Assembly (NCBI GenBank): GCA_964553915.1
Contig: CAZKMM010000038.1
Location: forward strand, 1 to 19,243
DNA length: 19,243 nucleotides
From: CAZKMM01 sp964553915
GTDB taxonomy: Bacteria > RBG-13-61-14 > DRUE01
Reading direction: 5' to 3'
Positions 13,161 through 19,243 of the stretch are shown in pieces. Both the position numbers and the translations under genes were made by a program. Position 1 is the stretch's first letter. Each line of letters opens with the position of its first letter. The notes beneath the pieces were generated by a model. That model worked only from the letters and a program-made list of their open reading frames with translations, was not told the origin of the DNA and made no database searches.

Positions 13161-14147
13161 ATGGCGGTTGTAGACTCAGAAAAAAAAGAAGTAAATGCCA
13201 AAATTGTTTATTATGGTCCTGCTTTAAGCGGAAAAACCACCAATATCCATTATATCTATTCCAAGCTCAAGCCACAGCATCGGGGAGAATTGATGACCCT
13301 TTCTACCAAAACCCATCGCACCCTGTTCTTTGATTTTCTTCCCATAGAAGTAGGCGAGGTTAAGGGATTTAATACCCGCTTTTTTCTTTATACGGTGCCC
13401 GGACAGATTTTTTATAATCAAATCCGAAAAGCGGTTTTAAAAGATGTGGATGGAATTGTCTTTGTTGCAGATTCTCAGAGAAAAATGAAGGATGAAAATA
13501 TTCAGAGCTATCAGAATCTGGAGGAAAATCTTGCAGAGATGGGCAGAAGCCTGGCAGATATTCCTCATATCCTGCAATATAACAAACGAGATATGCCTGA
13601 TATCCTGAGCACAGAGGAACTCCACAAAATACTCAATAAATACAATGCTCCCTTTTTTGAAGCGGTGGCAATAAAGGGCATTGGAGTGCTGGAATGCCTT
13701 ACTTCTATTTCCAAGATGGTGCTGAAAAAACTCCGGGAACAGCCGGAGATGGCAAAGAAAAAAGCAGAAGGTCCAGTAGAGGCTTATGGGTTAAGTGATG
13801 AATTTATCGTCTTAAAGAAAGAAGAAGCGGAAAGATTGAAGAGAGAAACCCCAAGCGCTCCACCTCCCTCAGCTCCGCCGGCTCAACCATCTCCACCACC
13901 TCAAGCTCCTCCATCTTCTCCGGTTCAGGCTACAGCTTCCCCGACTCCAGCTCCGGCACCTCAGGCTCCCGCTCCGGCAGTTTCAGCAGAAAAAACCGGA
14001 GAGCTGGTTCTAATCAAATGGGAACGCCCCCAACTGGTGGGGAAAAATACTCTTCGCCTCCCTTTGATATTTGAAGATAAAGCTACCGGAAAAAAATACA
14101 CCACCACTTTAACCATCATTTTGGAAAATCTGATTCCTCGCTCCTGA
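13161..14147 (+). CDS. mglA: MglA-family GTPase with Pro-rich linker and C-terminal domain
   Basis: A 328-residue protein, whereas Myxococcus MglA has about 195. Residues 1-195 are a clear MglA G domain: P-loop GPALSGKTT at 19-27, switch I HRTLFFDFLP with Arg53 and Thr54, switch II YTVPGQ with Gln82, then VDGIVFVADSQ and the base-specificity motif NKRD at 141-144. Arg53 and Gln82, reported as the MglA catalytic pair, occupy the same numbers here. Residues 231-275 form a Pro/Ala/Ser-rich linker. Residues 279-328 make a small beta-rich domain that I do not recognise (GELVLIKWERPQL at its start). MglA is the polarity switch for gliding and type IV pilus motility, normally turned off by the GAP MglB; no mglB lies in this window. 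AAGGGGTG precedes the ATG. It closes the SPOR operon. Confidence 0.92.
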   Translation: MAVVDSEKKEVNAKIVYYGPALSGKTTNIHYIYSKLKPQHRGELMTLSTKTHRTLFFDFLPIEVGEVKGFNTRFFLYTVPGQIFYNQIRKAVLKDVDGIVFVADSQRKMKDENIQSYQNLEENLAEMGRSLADIPHILQYNKRDMPDILSTEELHKILNKYNAPFFEAVAIKGIGVLECLTSISKMVLKKLREQPEMAKKKAEGPVEAYGLSDEFIVLKKEEAERLKRETPSAPPPSAPPAQPSPPPQAPPSSPVQATASPTPAPAPQAPAPAVSAEKTGELVLIKWERPQLVGKNTLRLPLIFEDKATGKKYTTTLTIILENLIPRS

Positions 14148-14164
14148 ATTCTAACCAGAAAAGC

Positions 14165-14866
14165 TCAGCTCAAGCTCTGGAGCAATTCTTCTATATTCTG
14201 ATACTGACTGAGCCGGTCCAGGCTGGCAATGGTGGGAGGAATCATTTTAATCTCCTGGTTTTTCCAGCGTTCCAGTGCCTTTTCAGGTGTAATCCAGATG
14301 CCCTGGGAGATTTCCTGGTCATATATTTCAGGATTTTGTCCCTCTGGCAGGGGAGCCCAGAAGAACTGGGTATCAAATCTTTTCGGGCTGGTTTTAGGGG
14401 TTATCCAGCGGGCAAACCAGAAAAGCTGGTCCAGGTCATAATAAAGGTCCAGCTCGTTCAAAAGCTCTATAAACCTGAGCTTTTCATTCTGTAATAATAA
14501 GCGAAATTGAGCAAGTTTTTCTTTTGCCCCGGAAAAAATAGACACAGGATTTTGCTCCCGGTCGCAAACAAATAAAATTCCCGCTTCTTCAAATGCCTCC
14601 CGAATCGCAGTCGCATAATAACCGAGCTTTTTCTCATATTCTTCATCACTTTCCACTGCTTCTGCTTTCTCTTTCAGATTTTTTGCCTTCATTCGCTCAA
14701 TCGCCTGGGGAGAAAAATCCTCCTCATCCCGCCTCCCCCCGAGAAAGGCATAAAAACCACCCAAAAACTTCAGCTGGGGATGACGCTGGGTCAGGAAAAC
14801 TTCCAGCTCTGAACCCTGGCGGATAAGGATTAAAGAAGAAGCCGGGAGAGCCGGGGCAAAATTCAC
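14165..14866 (-). CDS. Nudix hydrolase with split Nudix box (NUDT19-like)
   Basis: A 233-residue protein starting with GTG at 14866, the base next to the pfkA stop, with GAGGAGGA inside the pfkA tail as its ribosome site. The catalytic part of the Nudix box, AIREAFEEAGILF, lies at 88-99 and carries the metal-binding glutamates. The opening half, FLGGRRDEED, sits far upstream at 41-50, leaving about 38 residues of Lys/Glu-rich insert between the halves instead of the usual few. This interrupted box is a feature of the NUDT19/RP2p type, some of which cleave coenzyme A or acyl-CoA. Other matching features are VFLTQRHPQLKFLGGFYAF and the downstream FARWITPKTSPKRFDTQFF block. CoA-ester cleavage is therefore plausible but not proven. 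It is the last gene of the rlmE-pfkA-Nudix operon. Confidence 0.88.
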   Translation of the reverse strand: MNFAPALPASSLILIRQGSELEVFLTQRHPQLKFLGGFYAFLGGRRDEEDFSPQAIERMKAKNLKEKAEAVESDEEYEKKLGYYATAIREAFEEAGILFVCDREQNPVSIFSGAKEKLAQFRLLLQNEKLRFIELLNELDLYYDLDQLFWFARWITPKTSPKRFDTQFFWAPLPEGQNPEIYDQEISQGIWITPEKALERWKNQEIKMIPPTIASLDRLSQYQNIEELLQSLS

Positions 14867-15973
14867 CTATTCCTCCTCAGAACAAAAATTTATTCCTAAA
14901 GCCCGGGCAGATTTAACCATTTCACTTTCCGGGTCAACCAGTTTCTTCTTGGCAACCGCTTCTTCCAGAGAAACATATTTAATCTCCCTTCCCCGCAAAC
15001 AAACCATTGTGCCAAATTTGCCCTGAGAAATTAAATCCACTGCGGAAACTCCAAACCTGCTTCCCAGATTCCGGTCAAAGGGGGTGGGGCTCCCCCCCCT
15101 CTGAAGATGTCCTAAAACCGTAACCCGGGTTTCTTTTTCAGTTAATTTCTCTATTTCATCTGCTACTCTCTGAGCCGCGCCTCCAAAACGAGGAAGCTCC
15201 CAGGGAAGGTGAGGCTTTTTGAGCACGCTCATTTCTCCTCCCACCGGACGAGCTCCCTCTGCCACCACCACAATGCTGAATTTCCTTCCCTGACTCTCCC
15301 GCCATTCTATCTTCTTTACCAACTTCTCAATTAAATAAGGCATCTCTGGAATTAAAATTGCCTCTACCCCACTTGCCATCCCGGAATGAAGAGCAATCCA
15401 GCCCGCATCTCTACCCATTACCTCAATCAGCATTACCCGATGATGGCTTTCTGCGGTGCTATGGAGCAAATCTATTGCCCAGGTGGCGGTTCTCACCGCA
15501 CTATCAAATCCGAAAGTCAGGTCTGTGGCAGAAAGGTCATTATCTATGGTCTTCGGCACCCCCACCACCTTGATTCCATATTTATCTTTAAGCTCCTTGG
15601 CAATCTTTAAGGTGCCATCTCCACCAATTACCACCAATGCCTCAATTCCCAGTTCTTCCATTCTTTCCGGCACCCGGGCAGAAAAGTCTTTGGCAACCAG
15701 CTTGCCATTCTCCTCCACGGGCATAGCAAAAGGATTGGCACGGTTGGAAGAGCCGAGAATGGTTCCTCCTTTGGGCAAAATCCCCCTTACCTGGTCAAAG
15801 CCTAAAGCCCGGGTCTTTCCCGGATAAACCAGCCCCTCATAGCCATCTTCAATCCCAATTACCTCCATTCCATAAAGATTAAGGGCAGATTTCACCACCG
15901 CACGAATCACCGCATTTAACCCCGGGCAGTCCCCACCCCCGGTCAAAACCCCAATTCTCTTTATCTTGCTCAA
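14867..15973 (-). CDS. pfkA: 6-phosphofructokinase, PfkA superfamily, Gly/Lys type
   Basis: A 368-residue protein with LTGGGDCPGLNA at 10-21, GILPKGGTILGSS near 64-76, VIGGDGT at 115-121, VPKTIDNDL at 139-147 with the catalytic Asp144, EVMGRDAGW at 184-192, and GHLQRGGSP at 288-296. It phosphorylates fructose 6-phosphate in glycolysis. Position 104 of the E. coli enzyme is Gly120 here, as in ATP users. Position 124 is Lys141, as in pyrophosphate-dependent enzymes. The Gly/Lys mix is known in ATP-dependent enzymes such as those of trypanosomes and some actinomycetes, so ATP is the likelier donor. The ATG overlaps the rlmE stop (ATGA). Eight consecutive G bases (15099-15092) encode part of the RGGS active-site loop. 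Confidence 0.95.
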   Translation of the reverse strand: MSKIKRIGVLTGGGDCPGLNAVIRAVVKSALNLYGMEVIGIEDGYEGLVYPGKTRALGFDQVRGILPKGGTILGSSNRANPFAMPVEENGKLVAKDFSARVPERMEELGIEALVVIGGDGTLKIAKELKDKYGIKVVGVPKTIDNDLSATDLTFGFDSAVRTATWAIDLLHSTAESHHRVMLIEVMGRDAGWIALHSGMASGVEAILIPEMPYLIEKLVKKIEWRESQGRKFSIVVVAEGARPVGGEMSVLKKPHLPWELPRFGGAAQRVADEIEKLTEKETRVTVLGHLQRGGSPTPFDRNLGSRFGVSAVDLISQGKFGTMVCLRGREIKYVSLEEAVAKKKLVDPESEMVKSARALGINFCSEEE

Positions 15974-16608
15974 TTTTTCCCTCTCCTTTTGCTAAGTCGG
16001 GGATTTAATTTTGCCCTGCCAAATCCCCGGGCAAAAATATACATCTCCCTGCTTCTTCCCCGGGAACTTCTTGGCTTGGTTGCCTGAACAAAAGCAAATT
16101 TCCTGGTTAAAAACTTATAAAACTGGTCATAAGCCTCCCCCTGAAAAACCTTAACCAGAAATCTTCCGCCCGGCTTGAGCAGGGCTTCTGCAATCTTATA
16201 AGCCTGCTCCCCCAGAGCAATGGAGCGAAGATTATCCGTGGTTCTATGCCCGATGGTATCTGGAGAAAGGTCGCTCATCACCAGGTCAAACCAGCCAAAC
16301 CGCTCCTTAAGCTTTGCCAAATCCAGATTGAAAACATCCTCTTGAATAAAAATCTCATTCTCTTCCACGCTCCTTTTTAAAGGACGACGGTCTATGCCCA
16401 CCACTAATCCCTGCTCGCCGACCTGCTGAGAAGCATATCTCATCCAGGAGCCCGGAGCTGAGCCCAAATCCAAAACCCTCATCCCCAAACGAAAAATCCT
16501 GAATTTTTTATCCAGCTCTTTCAGTTTAAAAACCGAGCGAGCAGGGTAGCCAAGAGATTTGGCTTTTCGGGCAAAAAAATCCGGCTTACTATAATTAGCC
16601 CTGGACAT
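15970..16608 (-). CDS. rlmE: 23S rRNA (uridine-2'-O)-methyltransferase RlmE/FtsJ
   Basis: A 212-residue protein from the ATG at 16608. A longer frame from a TTG at 16644 adds a hydrophobic leader unlike the family, so the shorter start is preferred. The SAM-binding motif is VLDLGSAPGSW at 45-55. The KDKE methyltransferase tetrad is complete: Lys28 in SVFKL, Asp113 in VMSDLSP, Lys153 in FLVKVFQGE and Glu188 in SREMY. The Asp-to-Lys and Lys-to-Glu spacings (40 and 35) equal those of E. coli RlmE. The enzyme methylates the 2'-O of U2552 in the A loop of 23S rRNA and aids late 50S assembly. It heads an operon with pfkA and the Nudix gene. No strong Shine-Dalgarno is visible at either start. A basic C-terminal tail (KLNPRLSKRRGKN) follows the catalytic domain. 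Confidence 0.95.
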   Translation of the reverse strand: MSRANYSKPDFFARKAKSLGYPARSVFKLKELDKKFRIFRLGMRVLDLGSAPGSWMRYASQQVGEQGLVVGIDRRPLKRSVEENEIFIQEDVFNLDLAKLKERFGWFDLVMSDLSPDTIGHRTTDNLRSIALGEQAYKIAEALLKPGGRFLVKVFQGEAYDQFYKFLTRKFAFVQATKPRSSRGRSREMYIFARGFGRAKLNPRLSKRRGKN

Positions 16609-16709
16609 CAGCCTGATAATAAAACAGAGTAAAAAAAACCTCAAGCCTATCTATCAGATACGAATAAAACCCTTAATTTTGCCTGAAAAAATCAAAATTT
16701 TTCTTTGCA

Positions 16710-16738
16710 TTGATTTCCTTGCTTAATTTTGCTAGGCT
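16710..16738 (+). promoter_or_regulatory. Predicted promoter giving a leaderless transcript
   Basis: TTGATT (16710-16715) and TAGGCT (16733-16738) are separated by 17 bases. The -10 is weak (first, second and last bases match). The expected transcription start, about 16745, is almost at the ATG (16748), and no Shine-Dalgarno lies within 10 bases of the start codon. A leaderless mRNA is therefore possible. Confidence 0.4.
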
Positions 16739-16747
16739 AAAATTGTT

Positions 16748-18394
16748 ATGGCAGAGGCGGAAAAGGAAAAGAATCATCTCCTTGCTGGGAATTTAGAAGA
16801 AATTCCTTTTGCCCGGGTATTTTATCAACTGGTTCGGGAGAAAAAAACCGGATTTCTTGACCTTTATACCGCCCCTCCGCCTGAAGGAAAAATTTTAAAG
16901 CGAATTATTATTCTTTCCGGTTCCAGTTTTTATGTTCAGGGAGGCACTCCAGAGGAAACTTTAAGCAAAATTCTGGTCAAAAAGGAAAAGCTCACCCCGG
17001 ATAAATATGAGCGGTTAAAACAACAGGCAGGAAAAGACTATAAAAAACTGGAAGAGCTGGCAATTAAAGAAGCCGGGCTTAATCCTCAGGAGATAGGAGA
17101 GCTTTATCAATTCCAGAGCGAGCTGAAATTAAAAAATTGCCTGGCTTTAGTAAAAGGATACTATCAATTTAAAGAGATGCCTGCTGAGGCATTAAAAAAA
17201 TATCCTCTGGTGTCGGTCAGCCCGGAAAAGCTAATTCTCTCGGGAGTATCTACTCATTATCCCAAGGCAAGAATTGAGCAGGAATTCAGAGGAATTGAGA
17301 AAAAGGAATTCCAGTTAAATGGGGATTTATCTCTGGCGCTGGAGAAATTTGGATTTGGTCCCAAAGAGCTTCGCTGGCTCCGCTCTCTGGGCAAAAGCTT
17401 TTCCGCTTTAAGTGCGATTCGCACCTCTGGACTGAAACCAGAAAAGGCTCTCCAGATTATTTTAGCACTTTATTTCATCGGCTATTTATATCTTCCGCCT
17501 GAGCAGGAGGATTTCCCTCTGGGAAAAGTCTATGTGGAGAAAGAGGCAAAAGCCAAGCCGGAAAAGAAGCCAGAGCCGACCAAGCCCGAGGTGAAAAAGC
17601 CTGAACCCAAGAAAGAGCCGGCTAAACTTCCAATTGAAGAGATGCTTGACCGCCAGCTCTCGGACCAGGAGCTGGTTCAGGAAATTGAAAAACGACTTGA
17701 GCTGGCTCTGAAAAAAGAAACCACTTATTTTGATATTCTTGGTGTAGATGAAAAAACTCCGCCCGCCCATATCAAAAGGGTTTATTTTAAAATGGCAAAG
17801 CTCTTTCACCCAGATGCCAAGCCCGACCTGTATAAAGGGGAGCTGAGGCAGAAAGTAGAAGACCTTTTCACCAAAATCAGCGAAGCATACAATACCTTAT
17901 CTGACCCGGAACTTCGGCGTCAGTATCAGGAAAAACTGAGAAGCAAGGTAAGTGAGGAAGAGCTGGAAAAAGCCAATCGGGCAATCCAGGCAGAAATGGA
18001 ATTCCAGAAAGCAATGATTATGATTCGCCGGGGCGCCTTTAAAGAAGCTCTGCCGATTATGGAGAATGTTGTCAGCCTGATGCCGGATGAGCCGGAGTAT
18101 AAAATTTATCTGGCTTTCTGCCGGTTTAAGAGTGAAGGAAGAACCGCTTCCAGTCAGGCGAAAAGAATGATTGAGCAGGCTTTAGAGCAAAGACCCAAAG
18201 TAGCAGAAGGCTGGTATTACCTGGGGGTAATCAATCGGGTGGAGGGAGACCTGCTCAAAGCCCGGGAGTGCTTTGAAAAGGCGCTGGAGCTTGACCGCTA
18301 TCACCAGGAGGCACAGAGAGAGCTCCGGATTATCCAGATGAAAATGAGTCAGGAGCCCAAGAAAAAAAGCGGATTATTCGGGAGGAAGAAATAA
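16748..18394 (+). CDS. DUF4388 (PATAN)-J-domain-TPR protein
   Basis: A 548-residue cytoplasmic protein. Residues about 10-145 look like DUF4388/PATAN: LAGNLEEIPFARVFYQLVRE, then KTGFLDL and IIILSGSSFYVQGG. Residues 150-260 are helical and continue that region. Residues 264-294 are a Pro/Lys/Glu linker. A J domain occupies about 326-395 with its HPD tripeptide at 354-356, so it should stimulate a DnaK ATPase. Residues about 415-525 form TPR-like helices with WYYLGVINRVEGDLLKARECF and EKALELD. PATAN domains are linked by earlier comparative work to MglA/Roadblock GTPase and gliding systems, fitting the MglA gene about 2.6 kb away. It has no glycine-rich or zinc-finger region, so it is a specialised co-chaperone, not general DnaJ. 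The start of the next gene overlaps its stop (TAATG). Confidence 0.85.
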   Translation: MAEAEKEKNHLLAGNLEEIPFARVFYQLVREKKTGFLDLYTAPPPEGKILKRIIILSGSSFYVQGGTPEETLSKILVKKEKLTPDKYERLKQQAGKDYKKLEELAIKEAGLNPQEIGELYQFQSELKLKNCLALVKGYYQFKEMPAEALKKYPLVSVSPEKLILSGVSTHYPKARIEQEFRGIEKKEFQLNGDLSLALEKFGFGPKELRWLRSLGKSFSALSAIRTSGLKPEKALQIILALYFIGYLYLPPEQEDFPLGKVYVEKEAKAKPEKKPEPTKPEVKKPEPKKEPAKLPIEEMLDRQLSDQELVQEIEKRLELALKKETTYFDILGVDEKTPPAHIKRVYFKMAKLFHPDAKPDLYKGELRQKVEDLFTKISEAYNTLSDPELRRQYQEKLRSKVSEEELEKANRAIQAEMEFQKAMIMIRRGAFKEALPIMENVVSLMPDEPEYKIYLAFCRFKSEGRTASSQAKRMIEQALEQRPKVAEGWYYLGVINRVEGDLLKARECFEKALELDRYHQEAQRELRIIQMKMSQEPKKKSGLFGRKK

Positions 18395-19242
18395 TGCCTG
18401 AGCAAATTACTATTATTGCGGAGAATCGGGTTTCTCCAGGAAGAGGTTTAATTGCGGAGCACGGCTTTTCCGCTCTGGTGGAGCTGGAAGGATTTAAGCT
18501 CCTGTTTGATACCGGGCAGGGCTTTGCTATCAAGCAAAATCAGGCTCTGCTTGGATATGATTTAAGCCAGATAGATGCTCTGGTTTTAAGCCACGGACAT
18601 TATGACCATACCGGCGGACTAAAATATGTGCTGGAAAAGAGAGCGGGGATTAAAATTTATCTTCACCCCTCTGCTCTTTTACCCCGCAGGGTGAAACGAA
18701 AACTGTTAGATAAAGAAATAGAGCTGGACATAGGAATTGGCTTAACCCAGCAAGAGATAGAAGACCAGGGAGGAGAGCTGGTCTTTTTAGAAGAACCTCT
18801 GGAGCTGGCAGAGGGAAGAATTTTAATTACCGGACCCATCCCTTTAAAAGTGGGTTTTGAAACGCCGGAGCCGGGATTTTTTATTGCCCAGAACGGTAAT
18901 TTTGTTCCGGATGATTTCCCGGATGACCTGGCAATTGCCATTCGGAGTGGAGAAGAAATAAGCGTGATTTTTGGCTGTGCCCACCGGGGAGCAATTAATA
19001 CTTTGCGAAGGATAAAGGAGCTCTGGAATTTTAAGCAGATAAAAATCATCCTGGGCGGAACCCATCTTTTTGACCGCACCCCCGAACAGGTGGAAATGAC
19101 CATTAGCGAATTTGAACAATTTTCTCCGGAGAAAATTGCAGTGGGTCATTGCACCGGAGATAAGGTGCTCTGCCAGCTGGCGCAGAGATTTCCGGATAAA
19201 TTTATCTTCCCGGCAAGTGGTTTGAGAATTCCTTTGGAATAA
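18394..19242 (+). CDS. MBL-fold metallo-hydrolase, COG1237 type
   Basis: A 282-residue protein. The N-terminus (AEHGFSALVELEGFKLLFDTG) and the metal motif SHGHYDHTGGL (His67, His69, Asp71, His72) are characteristic of the COG1237 branch. That branch includes archaeal and bacterial proteins named for a dihydropterin-aminobenzene phosphate synthase step of methanopterin synthesis. Other expected blocks are FGCAHRGAINT (His197), GGTHLF (His224) and GHCTG (His252), so the metal site appears complete. No methanopterin gene is nearby, and many bacterial members have other, unknown substrates, so that name should not be adopted. Its ATG overlaps the stop of the DUF4388-J-TPR gene (TAATG), implying coupled translation. 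The gene ends one base before the window edge. Confidence 0.88.
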   Translation: MPEQITIIAENRVSPGRGLIAEHGFSALVELEGFKLLFDTGQGFAIKQNQALLGYDLSQIDALVLSHGHYDHTGGLKYVLEKRAGIKIYLHPSALLPRRVKRKLLDKEIELDIGIGLTQQEIEDQGGELVFLEEPLELAEGRILITGPIPLKVGFETPEPGFFIAQNGNFVPDDFPDDLAIAIRSGEEISVIFGCAHRGAINTLRRIKELWNFKQIKIILGGTHLFDRTPEQVEMTISEFEQFSPEKIAVGHCTGDKVLCQLAQRFPDKFIFPASGLRIPLE

Positions 19243-19243
19243 A

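Noticed and set aside
14148..14164. Terminator between the convergent mglA and Nudix genes
   Set aside because: The 17-base gap has no GC-rich hairpin with a T-run; AGCTCAGCTC repeats nearby are too short to call.
16609..16644. TTG start for rlmE adding 12 residues
   Set aside because: The added hydrophobic stretch does not fit a cytoplasmic rRNA methyltransferase, and an ATG follows at the expected place.

Overview
The window reads as the chromosome of a Gram-negative (diderm) bacterium of moderate GC content from a poorly characterised lineage. The evidence is an LptE-type lipopolysaccharide-assembly lipoprotein, a SPOR-domain envelope protein, an MglA polarity GTPase, a DUF4388 (PATAN)-J-domain-TPR protein, an S55-type serine peptidase beside a secreted beta-propeller protein, and a bTHX ribosomal peptide. 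This mix recalls Acidobacteriota, Aminicenantota or similar lineages, but the placement is an inference from gene content and was not tested by phylogeny. Coding density is very high and no gap exceeds 200 bases. I see no tRNA, rRNA, CRISPR array, insertion sequence or phage gene.

Layout. Bases 2-3071 (+): the 3' part of a DUF2961/GH172 glycoside hydrolase, tldD and a histidine-family phosphatase, tightly packed. Bases 3132-7332 (+): an S55 peptidase, a secreted beta-propeller/fibronectin-like protein and a DUF721 (DciA-like) gene, joined by two ATGA stop/start overlaps. Bases 7329-8831 (-): an M20 metallopeptidase preceded by a 35-codon gene for ribosomal peptide bTHX, which is easily missed because of its size. 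Bases 8934-10459 (+): lptE and holA, the same order as in E. coli. Bases 10437-10733 (-): rpsT with a TTG start, overlapping holA tail to tail. Bases 10923-14147 (+): a three-gene set of a membrane SPOR protein, a predicted helical-repeat protein and an MglA GTPase carrying a proline-rich linker and an extra C-terminal domain. Bases 14165-16608 (-): rlmE, a phosphofructokinase and a Nudix hydrolase, again coupled. Bases 16748-19242 (+): a DUF4388-J-domain-TPR protein and an MBL-fold hydrolase of the COG1237 type.

How the genes fit together. Housekeeping genes (rpsT, thx, holA, rlmE, pfkA, dciA-like) alternate with envelope and cell-organisation genes. The two most promising uncharacterised items are (1) the SPOR / helical-repeat / extended-MglA operon, which could link a polarity GTPase to the peptidoglycan layer, and (2) the S55 peptidase. 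In the S55 protein the Ser motif lies before the His motif, the reverse of SpoIVB, which suggests a circular permutation; the position expected to hold the catalytic Asp is Cys. Promoter-like elements are visible in all three divergent intergenic regions. No convincing intrinsic terminator was found.
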